A stretch of DNA of 38,717 bases from Hydrogenothermaceae bacterium (GCA_026984355.1 JALSSG010000195.1:1-38717), one strand, 5' to 3'. Counted from the stretch's first letter, positions 25,298-33,863 are shown. Notes: generated by a model from the letters alone, not told the origin. Program-made: numbers and translations.

Positions 25298-25685
25298 GCT
25301 AAAAGGCTTTATATCAAAGGTCAGTACCTCCGGAAACATATCTATAGTAGAAGTAAACATTCAAAGTGAAAAAATTTTCTCAATAATTATAGGAAATAAA
25401 GAAGAATTCTTAAAAATAGGAAATGAAGTTTATGTACTTTTTAAAGAAACAGAAGTGTCAATAGCAAAAGATTTCAAAGGAGAAATTAGCTTACAAAATA
25501 GACTAAACTGTAAGATATTAAAAATAAACAAAGGAAAACTTTTAACAGAAATTATTATGCAGTGGAAAAATGAAAAAATTAAATCAATCATAACTACAAA
25601 ATCTGCAGAACGACTATCTCTAAGAGAGGGTGATAACATAACAGCATTTATAAAAACAAATGAAGTATCTCTTATGGAGATATAA
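25290..25685 (+). CDS. Two-module Mop/TOBE molybdate-binding protein
   Basis: 131 residues built of two molbindin (Mop) repeats: the first about 1-66, ending VYVLFKETEVSIAK, the second about 68-131, ending ITAFIKTNEVSLM. Mop domains bind oxyanions of Mo or W and serve as storage or as sensors in ModE and ModC. Here they stand alone between modA and modB, without a DNA-binding domain. The start overlaps modA by eight bases. Confidence 0.85.
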   Translation: MNKLKGFISKVSTSGNISIVEVNIQSEKIFSIIIGNKEEFLKIGNEVYVLFKETEVSIAKDFKGEISLQNRLNCKILKINKGKLLTEIIMQWKNEKIKSIITTKSAERLSLREGDNITAFIKTNEVSLMEI

Positions 25686-25687
25686 AA

Positions 25688-26374
25688 GTGCAAATAGATA
25701 AAGATTTTATAGAAACATTAGTTATTACATTCAAGCTTGCCTTTTTAACTACTTCCATATTAGTAATAATTGGTATCCCTCTTGGATACTTTCTTGCATA
25801 CACAAAAAGTAAATTCAAACCGATAATTGAAACAGTTATAGCTATGCCTTTAGTTCTTCCACCTACAGTAATTGGTTTTTATTTTCTTGTATTTTTTTCC
25901 CCAGATGCATATATAGGGAAATTTCTAGAAAACATATTTAATATAAAACTTGTATTTACATTTGAAGGATTAGTGGTAGCCTCTATACTATACAGTTTAC
26001 CTTTTATGGTTCATCCTTTACAGTCTGGGTTTTCATCTATTCCAAAATCTATTATAGAAGCTTCATATACATTAGGTAAATCTAAACTACAAACGTTAAT
26101 TAAAGTACTAATCCCCAACACAAAATCATCTATTATAACGGGAATTGTACTTTCTTTTGCTCACACAATAGGAGAATTTGGAGTAGTTTTAATGGTTGGT
26201 GGTTCTATTCCTGGTGAAACAAAAGTAGCCTCTATAGCCATATATGAGGAAGTAGAAGCACTTAACTACAAAAAAGCTCATCTTTATTCCTTAGTACTAT
26301 TTGGTATATCCTTTTTAATCTTACTGATTCTTTTTTATGTAAATAAAAAAATTATTAAAGCTGATAAATTATGA
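25688..26374 (+). CDS. modB: Molybdate ABC transporter permease
   Basis: 228 residues with about five membrane segments; the EAA loop ASYTLGKSKLQTLIKVLIP and the following GIVLSFAHTIGEFGVVLMVGG are characteristic of ModB. It forms the channel of the ModABC importer. Start is GTG, two bases after the Mop gene; the end overlaps modC by four bases. Confidence 0.95.
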   Translation: MQIDKDFIETLVITFKLAFLTTSILVIIGIPLGYFLAYTKSKFKPIIETVIAMPLVLPPTVIGFYFLVFFSPDAYIGKFLENIFNIKLVFTFEGLVVASILYSLPFMVHPLQSGFSSIPKSIIEASYTLGKSKLQTLIKVLIPNTKSSIITGIVLSFAHTIGEFGVVLMVGGSIPGETKVASIAIYEEVEALNYKKAHLYSLVLFGISFLILLILFYVNKKIIKADKL

Positions 26375-27240
26375 TAGAAATTAAAATAAAAAAACACCTT
26401 ACTGGGCAAGATACAGAATTTGAGCTTAATATAGATATACATATAAAGGATAAAGAGTTTATTACATTATTTGGCAAATCTGGTGCTGGAAAAACAACTA
26501 TTCTCAGAATATTAGCTGGGTTAACTCCTGTAGATTATGGTTTTATAAAAGTTAAAGAAAAAATATGGCTTGATACTGAAAGGAATATAAATCTTCCACC
26601 ACAAAAAAGAAATATAGGTTTCGTTTTTCAAGATTATGCATTATTCCCAAATATGACTGTAGAAGAAAATATAAAGTTTGCAATGGATAAACAAAATCAA
26701 GAATTTTTAGATAGCATTTTAGAAACTATGCAACTAAAACATTTAAAACATCAAAAACCAGATAAACTATCAGGAGGACAAAAACAAAAAGTAGCTATAG
26801 CAAGAGCAATAGCAAGAAAACCTGATATTCTTCTTCTTGATGAGCCTCTGTCAGCTCTTGATTTGGACACAAGACTAAAATTTCAAGAAGAGATAAAAAA
26901 AATACATAAAGAGTTTCAGCTAACTACTATATTGGTAAGTCATGATTTTTCTGAAATATTTAAGTTATCAGATAGAGTATTTGTGTTATCTAATGGAAAA
27001 ATTATCAAAAGTGGAAAGCCAGAAGATGTTTTTATCCAGGAAAAACTAAGTGGAAAAGTAAAACTAACAGGGCAAATTATAAAAATTGAGAAAGAAGATA
27101 TAGTTTATGTAATATCTGTTCTAATAGGAAATAACATAATAAAGGTTGTTGCTGTAGAAGAAGAGATAAAAGACCTAAATGTTGGAGATAACGTTATAAT
27201 AGCAACAAAAGCATTTAATCCATTTATAATAAAAATGTAA
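26371..27240 (+). CDS. modC: Molybdate ABC transporter ATP-binding protein
   Basis: 289 residues. Walker A GKSGAGKT at 35-42, Q loop VFQDYALFP, signature LSGGQ at 133-137, Walker B LLLDEP at 153-158, H loop SHD. A C-terminal part of about 70 residues carries a single TOBE/Mop module as usual in ModC, which senses intracellular molybdate. Shorter than E. coli ModC by about 60 residues because only one TOBE half is recognisable. Completes modA-mop-modB-modC. Confidence 0.95.
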   Translation: MIEIKIKKHLTGQDTEFELNIDIHIKDKEFITLFGKSGAGKTTILRILAGLTPVDYGFIKVKEKIWLDTERNINLPPQKRNIGFVFQDYALFPNMTVEENIKFAMDKQNQEFLDSILETMQLKHLKHQKPDKLSGGQKQKVAIARAIARKPDILLLDEPLSALDLDTRLKFQEEIKKIHKEFQLTTILVSHDFSEIFKLSDRVFVLSNGKIIKSGKPEDVFIQEKLSGKVKLTGQIIKIEKEDIVYVISVLIGNNIIKVVAVEEEIKDLNVGDNVIIATKAFNPFIIKM

Positions 27241-27276
27241 TATCATTATATAAAAATTTTCAAAAAGGAGGAAATA

Positions 27277-27756
27277 ATGGAAAAATTTGGCTTTGGAGAA
27301 CATCCTTCAAATATATTTGAAAGACTTTTAGAAGGAGGAGCTTTTCCAAAATTTATACAGCTGATAGAAGCAACAGGAATAAAAGAAGAGCTAATTACTG
27401 GAGGTCCATATACTGTTTTTGTTCCTTTTGATGAAGCTATAGACTTAAGTTCAAAAGAAAAAATAGAAGAATTTGAAAAAGCTCTTGAGGACCCAGTACT
27501 GGCAAGAAAAATTTTAAGAAGGCATATGGTAAGCGGTGAATACAAAATAAAAGAGCTTATAGAACGTGGGAAGGTAAAATCATTAAGTGGAGATGAGCTT
27601 AGTATCAAAGTAAGCTGTGAAATAAAAGATGATTACGATTTAGAATTAGATATTGAAGCTGGCAAAATAATAGTATATGTAAATGATGCACAGGTAAAGT
27701 TAGCTAATGTCCCCTGTTCAAATGGAATTTTACATATAATAGATAAACTACTTTAA
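27277..27756 (+). CDS. Fasciclin (FAS1) domain protein without signal peptide
   Basis: 159 residues made of one FAS1 domain: IFERLLEGGAFPKFIQLIEATG at the start, YTVFVPFDEAI (H1 motif region), then RHMVSGEY and the closing NGILHIIDKLL (H2). Most bacterial FAS1 proteins are exported adhesins; this one starts directly with a soluble sequence and no hydrophobic leader, suggesting a cytoplasmic or unconventional location. AGGAGG lies seven bases before the ATG, and a hairpin follows the stop codon. Confidence 0.88.
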   Translation: MEKFGFGEHPSNIFERLLEGGAFPKFIQLIEATGIKEELITGGPYTVFVPFDEAIDLSSKEKIEEFEKALEDPVLARKILRRHMVSGEYKIKELIERGKVKSLSGDELSIKVSCEIKDDYDLELDIEAGKIIVYVNDAQVKLANVPCSNGILHIIDKLL

Positions 27757-27762
27757 AGCTTG

Positions 27763-27777
27763 CCCGCTTCTAGCGGG
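27763..27777. terminator. Hairpin between the convergent FAS1 and purL genes
   Basis: CCCGCT, three-base loop, AGCGGG: perfect 6-bp GC-rich stem in an AT-rich spacer between two stop codons. No clear T tract on either strand, so it may terminate weakly or protect 3' ends. Confidence 0.5.
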
Positions 27778-27784
27778 TAATATC

Positions 27785-30040
27785 TTATTCCAGCATTGAA
27801 GGCAACGTACTTTCCCACAACTTTCTCAACGTTTCCATATCTTCTCTTATTTCGTACTTACCTATCTTCAAATTTAAATAAGGTTCTTTTATAACTTTAC
27901 CTAAAATTTTATAAGCAATCTGACTATTTTCTAGCCTTTGTATAAAATCCTCAAGATTTTCTTTAGAAACTGTTAAAACTATAAGAGTTCTCATCTCATC
28001 AAATAGTTCAAAATCTGGTCTATAATTAGTCTCTATATTAACATCTATTCCAAATGTATTTTCTTCTGAAAAAGCTGATTCTAAAAGAGATGTTATTAAA
28101 CCACCATCAGATACATCATGAGCTGATTTTATAATAGACCTGTTTTCTCTAAAAAAGTTTGATAGTTTTAACTCTAACTCAAGATTTACAGGAGGTATAG
28201 CTCCCTCAACTTTATTGTGTATCTCTTTTAAATACTCACTTCCATTTATAGTTGGTTCCTTATTTACTTCTCCTATAAGGATGATTATGTCCTCAGGATT
28301 TTGATAAAAAGATGATATAGCCTCCTGTGGACTATCAAGAACACCTACAGCAACAACTATTGGAGTTGGATATATATTTTTTCTTTCATTTTCTATAACA
28401 GTTTCATTATAAAGTGATACATTACCACTTATAACTGGAACATTTAGATATTTACATGCTTCAGCCATTCCTTTTGTAGCTTGTTCAAACTGCCACATAA
28501 TTTCTGGATTTTCCGGATTTCCCCAATTCAAGCAGTCTGTAATAGCTAAAGGCTTTGCTCCTGTAATATATAAATTTCTAACAGCTTCTACAACAACCCT
28601 TTTGCCACCTTCATATGGGTCTAAATAAACCCATCTACCATTTCCATCTGAAGATATTGCTATAGCTTTTTCACTTTTTATTTCAGGTTTTACAGACCAT
28701 TTTATTCTTAAAATAGCACTATCACTTCCCGGCTTAACAACTGTATTTATCCCAACCTCATGGTCATACTGTCTATAAACCCATTCTTTTTTTGCTATTG
28801 TAGGCGAAGATATAACCCTTTTTATGCTGTCTTTTAGATTAACTTCCGGTAATAAATTTTGATTAAACACTTTTGTTTTTTCTATATATTCTGGTTTTTT
28901 TCTTGGTCTGTTATAAACAGGAGCATTATCAACAATAGCTGATATAGGTAAATCTGCTACTTTCTCACCTTTATAAAATACCTCCATTCTGTTAGTATCT
29001 GTTGTTTCTCCTATAACTGCAGCCTCAAGTCCATACCATTTAGCTATTTTTATCACTTTATCTACTTTATCCTCATCTACTGCATACAGCATTCTTTCCT
29101 GTGATTCTGAAAGTAAAATTTCATAAGGAGTCATACCCTCTTCTCTAAGAGGAACATTCTCTAAATATATCTTTACACCCATTTTTGATTTAGAACCAAA
29201 CTCTGACGTTGAACCAGCAAGACCAGCCGCACCAAAATCCTGACAACCTACTATTAAATTTTTTTCCATAACTTCTAATGTACACTCTATTAACCTTTTA
29301 CCAAAAAATGGGTCTCCTATCTGAACATTTGGTCTTTTTTCCTCTGTTTCTTCAGAAAATTCTGCAGAAGCCATAGTAGCTCCATGAATTCCGTCTCTAC
29401 CTGTTGCAGAACCAACCATCACCATCTTTTGACCTATTTTTGTAGCTTTTGCCCTGAAAATCTTATCCTTCTTAAGAATACCTAAGCAAAAAGCATTCAC
29501 CAAAGGATTACCTGCATAAACCTCATCAAAAACAACTTCTCCACCTACTGTAGGTACCCCAATACAGTTTCCATAAAATCCTATACCTTTAACTACGCCA
29601 TGAACCAAAGGTTTACTATCTTTTATAGCCTTTCTTTTTCCATCATTTCTTGGGTCTCCAAACCTTAAACTATCAAAAGCACATATTGGTCTTGCTCCCA
29701 TAGAAAGTATATCTCTTATAATACCCCCAACCCCTGTAGCAGCTCCGTGAAAAGGTTCTATATAAGATGGGTGATTATGACTTTCTATTTTAAAAGCAAC
29801 TGCATATTTGTCATCTATCTCAACAACACCAGCATTTTCACCAGGTCCCTGTAAAACCCAGGGAGCTTCAGTAGGAAAAACCTTTAAAAAAGGTTTAGAA
29901 GATTTATAAGAACAGTGTTCACTCCACAAAGCTCCAAATATTCCAAGCTCTACTTCATTAGGCTCTCTACCAATTAATTGAACAATCCTCTTATACTCTT
30001 GTAAAGAAAGACCGTGAGCAGATAATAGTTTTTCATCCAT
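27785..30040 (-). CDS. purL: Phosphoribosylformylglycinamidine synthase II
   Basis: 751 residues, the length of small PurL that works with separate PurS and PurQ subunits (not in the window). It makes FGAM from FGAR, ATP and ammonia in purine synthesis. Visible are LGREPNEVELGIFGALWSEH near the start, with the following SYKSSKP, GVGGIIRDILSMGARP, and the second-half repeat with GGLITSLLES. GAGG lies eight bases before the ATG. It is divergent from speD. Confidence 0.97.
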   Translation of the reverse strand: MDEKLLSAHGLSLQEYKRIVQLIGREPNEVELGIFGALWSEHCSYKSSKPFLKVFPTEAPWVLQGPGENAGVVEIDDKYAVAFKIESHNHPSYIEPFHGAATGVGGIIRDILSMGARPICAFDSLRFGDPRNDGKRKAIKDSKPLVHGVVKGIGFYGNCIGVPTVGGEVVFDEVYAGNPLVNAFCLGILKKDKIFRAKATKIGQKMVMVGSATGRDGIHGATMASAEFSEETEEKRPNVQIGDPFFGKRLIECTLEVMEKNLIVGCQDFGAAGLAGSTSEFGSKSKMGVKIYLENVPLREEGMTPYEILLSESQERMLYAVDEDKVDKVIKIAKWYGLEAAVIGETTDTNRMEVFYKGEKVADLPISAIVDNAPVYNRPRKKPEYIEKTKVFNQNLLPEVNLKDSIKRVISSPTIAKKEWVYRQYDHEVGINTVVKPGSDSAILRIKWSVKPEIKSEKAIAISSDGNGRWVYLDPYEGGKRVVVEAVRNLYITGAKPLAITDCLNWGNPENPEIMWQFEQATKGMAEACKYLNVPVISGNVSLYNETVIENERKNIYPTPIVVAVGVLDSPQEAISSFYQNPEDIIILIGEVNKEPTINGSEYLKEIHNKVEGAIPPVNLELELKLSNFFRENRSIIKSAHDVSDGGLITSLLESAFSEENTFGIDVNIETNYRPDFELFDEMRTLIVLTVSKENLEDFIQRLENSQIAYKILGKVIKEPYLNLKIGKYEIREDMETLRKLWESTLPSMLE

Positions 30041-30094
30041 TAAATAAACCTCTTTTCAATCCTTTTTTGAATATTTTACATATTTTAAACAGAA

Positions 30095-30108
30095 AAATTT
30101 GCAAATTT
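30095..30108. promoter_or_regulatory. 14-bp perfect palindrome in the purL leader (candidate operator)
   Basis: AAATTTGCAAATTT reads the same on both strands. It lies just downstream of the predicted purL start site, a position suited to a repressor. The core TTGCAA recalls purine-regulator sites only loosely; AT-rich composition makes chance palindromes more likely. Confidence 0.4.
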
Positions 30109-30121
30109 AAAAAATTCTAAT

Positions 30122-30151
30122 ATTATAAATTTTTGCAAGATTTTTATTGAA
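30122..30151 (-). promoter_or_regulatory. Promoter of purL
   Basis: TTCAAT, 18-base spacer, TATAAT on the minus strand. Its -35 box overlaps that of the divergent speD promoter. Confidence 0.5.
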
Positions 30152-30176
30152 ATTAAATATAGTTTTGTATTATAAT
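30147..30176 (+). promoter_or_regulatory. Promoter of speD
   Basis: TTGAAA, 18-base spacer, TATAAT. The start site should be near 30183, leaving a leader of about 100 bases before speD. Confidence 0.65.
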
Positions 30177-30228
30177 GTTTTTTCTCAATCCTAGAATAAT
30201 TAATAACCTTACAGGAGGTTTTTTCGTC

Positions 30229-30312
30229 ATGGGCAGTATTAGCCCGAACATCTTCAGAAAAAAAAGAAAGGAGGATAGAAAATGGAAAAAACCCTCGGAC
30301 TGCATATCTTAG
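30229..30312 (+). CDS. Out-of-frame 27-residue leader ORF overlapping the start of speD
   Basis: AGGAGG lies ten bases before an ATG that opens MGSISPNIFRKKRKEDRKW and ends at TAG 31 bases inside speD, in another frame. Codons 2-9 (GGC AGC CCG AAC ATC TTC among them) are GC-richer than usual here, hinting at constraint on peptide or RNA. GGGC/GCCC around a 7-base loop forms a small hairpin over its first codons. Translation of this ORF would cover the speD ribosome binding site, so it could control speD. It may also be chance; no peptide evidence exists. Confidence 0.4.
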   Translation: MGSISPNIFRKKRKEDRKWKKPSDCIS

Positions 30313-30692
30313 CGGACTTATATGGAGTAGAGTTCGATAAAATTGACCATGTAGAAGACGTAAAAGCACTTTTAGAAGGTGCTGTTAAGTACGCAGATTT
30401 AAGCAAACTATCATCACACTTTCACCAATTTTACCCTCACGGAGCAACAGGCATCATCCTTTTAGAAGAATCTCATATATCTATCCATACATGGCCTGAA
30501 CATGGATATGCAGCAATAGATGTTTACACATGTGGTGGTAAAGAAAAAACGTTTAAAGCTATGGAATATATACTAAAGGTTTTAAAACCAAAAAGAGTAG
30601 ATGAAAAAATTGCAGAAAGAGGGGTAGTTCCAATAAGTCAGGCTAAAACAAATATAGAAAAAATACAACTTGAACCTGTATCCTCCAGTTAA
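30282..30692 (+). CDS. speD: S-adenosylmethionine decarboxylase proenzyme
   Basis: 136 residues, class 1B SpeD. It self-cleaves before Ser64 (EESHISIHTWPEHG) to form the pyruvoyl cofactor; His69 and Cys84 match the catalytic His68 and Cys83 of the T. maritima enzyme with an offset of one. The product feeds spermidine and the longer polyamines common in thermophiles. AGGAGG lies seven bases before the ATG. Its last codons pair with the ribosome binding site of the next gene. Confidence 0.97.
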   Translation: MEKTLGLHILADLYGVEFDKIDHVEDVKALLEGAVKYADLSKLSSHFHQFYPHGATGIILLEESHISIHTWPEHGYAAIDVYTCGGKEKTFKAMEYILKVLKPKRVDEKIAERGVVPISQAKTNIEKIQLEPVSSS

Positions 30693-30732
30693 AATAAGGT
30701 ATTATTTAACTATCAAACTTAAAACTGGAGGA
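30681..30732 (+). promoter_or_regulatory. Stem that can hide the ribosome binding site of the flavin-protein gene
   Basis: The last bases of speD (TCCTCCAGTT) are the exact reverse complement of AACTGGAGGA just before the next ATG, giving a 10-bp stem with a 32-base loop. The speD stop codon lies at the edge of the stem, so a ribosome finishing speD would open it: a layout for translational coupling. Confidence 0.55.
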
Positions 30733-30737
30733 ATATT

Positions 30738-31172
30738 ATGGATAAATTAGATAAAAATCTTCTGGACTTGTTAAAGGAATTAACTCCTTCTGTAGTTGCT
30801 ACAGTAAGTCCTGATAATAAACCTTACACTACCTTTGTATCATGGCTTATTGCTGTAGATGAAGAAACTATAAGATTTGCTATTAGCTCTAACTCAAGAA
30901 CTGCAGAGAATATAAAAGGAAATCCAAATGTATGCATAGAAGTCTTTGGACCAGATATTGCTGCAAGCATATCAGGTACAGCAAATATAACAAAAGAGAA
31001 AATAGAAGAACTATCATTTCCAGTATCTGTAGTAGAGGTAAAAGTAGAAGAAGTAAATAATAACCTCTTTCCAGGTGCTACTATAACAGGGGAAATACCA
31101 TTTAAACACACTGGGAATATTCAAAAAGCACTTGAATTTGATAATATAGTATTAAAGGCTTTGAGGGAATAG
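30738..31172 (+). CDS. FMN-binding split-barrel (pyridoxamine-phosphate-oxidase-like) protein
   Basis: 144 residues with the split beta-barrel pattern: VVATVSPDNKPYTTFVSWL, IRFAISSNSRTAENIKGNPNVCIEVFG. Such proteins bind FMN or related cofactors and act as cytoplasmic oxidoreductases; the substrate is unknown. GGAGG is six bases before the ATG. The 3' end overlaps the convergent mnmC gene by 21 bases. Confidence 0.85.
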   Translation: MDKLDKNLLDLLKELTPSVVATVSPDNKPYTTFVSWLIAVDEETIRFAISSNSRTAENIKGNPNVCIEVFGPDIAASISGTANITKEKIEELSFPVSVVEVKVEEVNNNLFPGATITGEIPFKHTGNIQKALEFDNIVLKALRE

Positions 31173-32018
31173 CTTTTTTCTCATCTCTACTTCTTTTAGC
31201 CAGTTATTATATATAATCTCTCTAGGTGTAGATAAAGTTTTATCTCTCATTACACAAGCATAAGGGGATGTTTTTATTCTTATTTTTTCTTTTTCTGGTA
31301 AAGGAGGGATTTCTCCTCCTTTTGTAGCAACTGTTGAATAACTTTTCCTACCAACAGGTTCTACAAGCCCAATTTTAAAACCTACATCTAACAATGCTTT
31401 TCTAACAGATAAAGCTGCGCTATATGTAGCTAAAATGGCTTCTTTTGTCATAAGTTTAAAAACAATATTAAAAATATCTAAAGTCCACATTTCAGCATTC
31501 ACCTTTGGAGAAAAGGCATCATAAAAAACAGCATCAAACAAATATCTTTCCTCAGCAAGATTTTTTAGTATATTCCTACCATCCCCAAATATTATTTTTA
31601 AAGAAAATTTATTACTGTTAGCTTCATAAACCTTATATGTTTCTTTACCTATTTTAAACTCAGAAACCTTTCCCTTTAAAATTTCTTTTATTATAGGCTT
31701 TAGCTGTAAAGGATAGTTAACTAAATTTAATTTAGTAAGAATACTTTCATCTATTTCCACAGAAATGATATCTAGCTTTGAGTTTTTATCTGTCTGACTT
31801 GCTACATATACAGCAGATGCAACGTTATAACCAAGGCCAAAACCAACATCTAAAATCTTTATACTATTTTTTCTTTCAGCCAGTTTATCTATACCACATG
31901 GATAAACAAACTTATATAAGCTTTCTGTAAATGCTCCAGCTTTAATAGAATGGTATGCCTCTTTAAATAAAGGATTAAACAATGTTTCACTTCCATCTTT
32001 TGTTTTTAACTTTTCCAT
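31152..32018 (-). CDS. mnmC: Stand-alone MnmC2-type tRNA methyltransferase
   Basis: 288 residues of the DUF752 methyltransferase family. SAM motif I is DVGFGLGYN at 57-65 and the catalytic region is FYDAFSPKVNAEMWT near 165. It lacks the FAD oxidase domain of E. coli MnmC, as in Aquifex aeolicus, where the single-domain enzyme methylates the wobble uridine precursor of certain tRNAs. Two bases separate it from mqnA. Earliest ATG has a weak ribosome binding site, consistent with coupling. Confidence 0.88.
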   Translation of the reverse strand: MEKLKTKDGSETLFNPLFKEAYHSIKAGAFTESLYKFVYPCGIDKLAERKNSIKILDVGFGLGYNVASAVYVASQTDKNSKLDIISVEIDESILTKLNLVNYPLQLKPIIKEILKGKVSEFKIGKETYKVYEANSNKFSLKIIFGDGRNILKNLAEERYLFDAVFYDAFSPKVNAEMWTLDIFNIVFKLMTKEAILATYSAALSVRKALLDVGFKIGLVEPVGRKSYSTVATKGGEIPPLPEKEKIRIKTSPYACVMRDKTLSTPREIIYNNWLKEVEMRKKLFPQSL

Positions 32019-32020
32019 AA

Positions 32021-32767
32021 CTAACTTTTAATAAAATTAAATTCAGGTAAATCTTTTATAAGGTTTAACTCATGTAAATACGAAGAAAAAAGTTTAAGAC
32101 TTAAAATATGCTCTTTACTAAGTGAAAAATCAAGATTTTCCAAATAAGTTTTAATATTATCAGGATATGTACTTATTTCTTCTTTAAAAAAACTTTTTAC
32201 ACTGCTTTTTAATTTATTCTTAAAAATATTCACTTTTTGAGGATGTTTTTCGTAAAAATCTTTTCTTACACACCACAAAGCAAAAACAAAAGGAAGTTTA
32301 GTATATGAAAACCATATCTTAGACAAGTCATAAACGTATTTATATCTATTTTTATATTCTAAAGCTTTATTTCCTATTAAAACAGTTCCACATTTTAAAA
32401 ATTCATCAGAGAAACCAAACCTTATTTTCCTTTGGAAAAACTTATTAAAAATAACCTGTATTAAAAAATTAGATGTTTTTGAATCCTTAGAAAGACACAC
32501 ATACTGTATATCTTCAATTGGAACATCTGATACAAGAACCACAGAATAAACATCTTTATAAGAGCTTATAGATATATCTGGCAAAATAAAATATTTATCA
32601 AAGTGTTGTATATACTCTCCAGAAGAAATAATACCAATATCAACATTACCATTATAAATAAGATTGTTTATAAAAGAAGGTACACCTTTAACTATAGTAA
32701 AATCCTTTTTTAAAACAGCACTTTTAAAAGGAAGTGTATTATAAAACTCTATCCAGCCAACTCTCAA
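32021..32767 (-). CDS. mqnA: Chorismate dehydratase MqnA (futalosine pathway)
   Basis: 248 residues, slightly short for the family (about 270). RVGWIEFYNTLPF at the start and GNVDIGIISSGEY near 40-52 are family patterns. MqnA makes 3-enolpyruvylbenzoate from chorismate, the first step of futalosine-dependent menaquinone synthesis. The start is TTG a few bases after the end of the TauE gene; no ATG fits. No other mqn gene is in the window. Confidence 0.82.
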   Translation of the reverse strand: MRVGWIEFYNTLPFKSAVLKKDFTIVKGVPSFINNLIYNGNVDIGIISSGEYIQHFDKYFILPDISISSYKDVYSVVLVSDVPIEDIQYVCLSKDSKTSNFLIQVIFNKFFQRKIRFGFSDEFLKCGTVLIGNKALEYKNRYKYVYDLSKIWFSYTKLPFVFALWCVRKDFYEKHPQKVNIFKNKLKSSVKSFFKEEISTYPDNIKTYLENLDFSLSKEHILSLKLFSSYLHELNLIKDLPEFNFIKS

Positions 32768-32774
32768 TATATGT

Positions 32775-33818
32775 TTACCTTTTTAATTGCTCAAGCTTTA
32801 TTTCAATATAAACCTTTAGTCTATGTGTAAGCATACTAATTATAGCTCCAAAGATTATACTTACAACAATTGTTAAAATTCCATACATTGATGGATGTTC
32901 ATATGCGAATTTTGCGATAAGATTATTTTGAAGGATATCTATACCTACCTTAACAACCTCTTTCTTTTCAAAGAATAACTGATACATACTAAGCCCTGCA
33001 ACAGCAGTAACTATTATTGCAAGAATTAATTTTGTGTACTCTTTTTTTATCTTCTGTCCAAAAGCAGCTCCAAAAACTGCTCCAAATGAAGAACCAAACA
33101 TAAGCAGTAAACTTAAGACAATATCCACACCATAGTTTACTGTTGCATGAAAATAAGTAAGAAAAGATGTAACAAAAATCATCTGAAACAAACTCATCCC
33201 AACAGCTTTATGTACAGGAAAACCAGCCAGATAAATCAGTGCAGGAATGATTACAAAGCCACCTCCAACTCCCATGATAGCAGCTAAAAAACCAGCAACA
33301 AAACCTATTCCTACTGGAATAAATATAGAAAAAGTCCCTGAAGCAAAAGAAACTTTTAATGGAAGATTTGACAATGCAGTCAGTAATTTAGACTGTTTTT
33401 TCTCTTTCTTCCCTTTAATCACATCTACTAGCATAGTTATTCCAGTAAAACCTAAGTAAAAAGAATACAGTCCAAGTAAAACCTCTCTAAACATTCCCAT
33501 ATCTTCCAGTACTCTTGTGATATATACACCTACACCTCCACCGATAAAACCTGATACAACCATATAAATCCCAAGCTTTACATCAATATTTTTAAGCTTT
33601 AAGTGAGCTAAGAAACCTGAAACTGTAGCTCCTACCATCTGAGAAACAGAAGTTCCAACTGTAACAATAGGAGGAATGCCAAGTTTTATAAGAGCAGGAT
33701 TTAAAATAATACCTCCCCCAATTCCAAGTAATCCTGATAAGAAACCTACAAACAGACCAAGAGCTAAAACAATAAATACATTAACTTTTACTCCTGCAAC
33801 AGGTAATAAAATCTCCAT
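32775..33818 (-). CDS. TauE/SafE-family sulfite/anion exporter
   Basis: 347-residue inner-membrane protein with two repeats, each opening with GxGGG (GLLGIGGGIILNPAL near 31-45 and IMGVGGGFVIIPALI near 181-195), typical of TauE/SafE. A linker of about 40 charged residues joins them. Members export sulfite, sulfoacetate or related anions; in a sulfur-oxidising cell sulfite export is plausible. GAGGT is four bases before the ATG. It heads the mqnA-mnmC unit. Confidence 0.9.
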   Translation of the reverse strand: MEILLPVAGVKVNVFIVLALGLFVGFLSGLLGIGGGIILNPALIKLGIPPIVTVGTSVSQMVGATVSGFLAHLKLKNIDVKLGIYMVVSGFIGGGVGVYITRVLEDMGMFREVLLGLYSFYLGFTGITMLVDVIKGKKEKKQSKLLTALSNLPLKVSFASGTFSIFIPVGIGFVAGFLAAIMGVGGGFVIIPALIYLAGFPVHKAVGMSLFQMIFVTSFLTYFHATVNYGVDIVLSLLLMFGSSFGAVFGAAFGQKIKKEYTKLILAIIVTAVAGLSMYQLFFEKKEVVKVGIDILQNNLIAKFAYEHPSMYGILTIVVSIIFGAIISMLTHRLKVYIEIKLEQLKR

Positions 33819-33863
33819 AAGTACCTCAAAATCCTTTACATTTTATTATTCGAATATATATTA

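Noticed and set aside
30255..30285. Eight-A run before speD as a -1 frameshift site fusing the leader ORF to speD
   Set aside because: The -1 frame meets TAG immediately before the speD ATG, so no fusion protein can result.
30085..30369. Minus-strand ORF across the speD leader and start
   Set aside because: It is antisense to speD and its promoter, has no ribosome binding site and no family resemblance.
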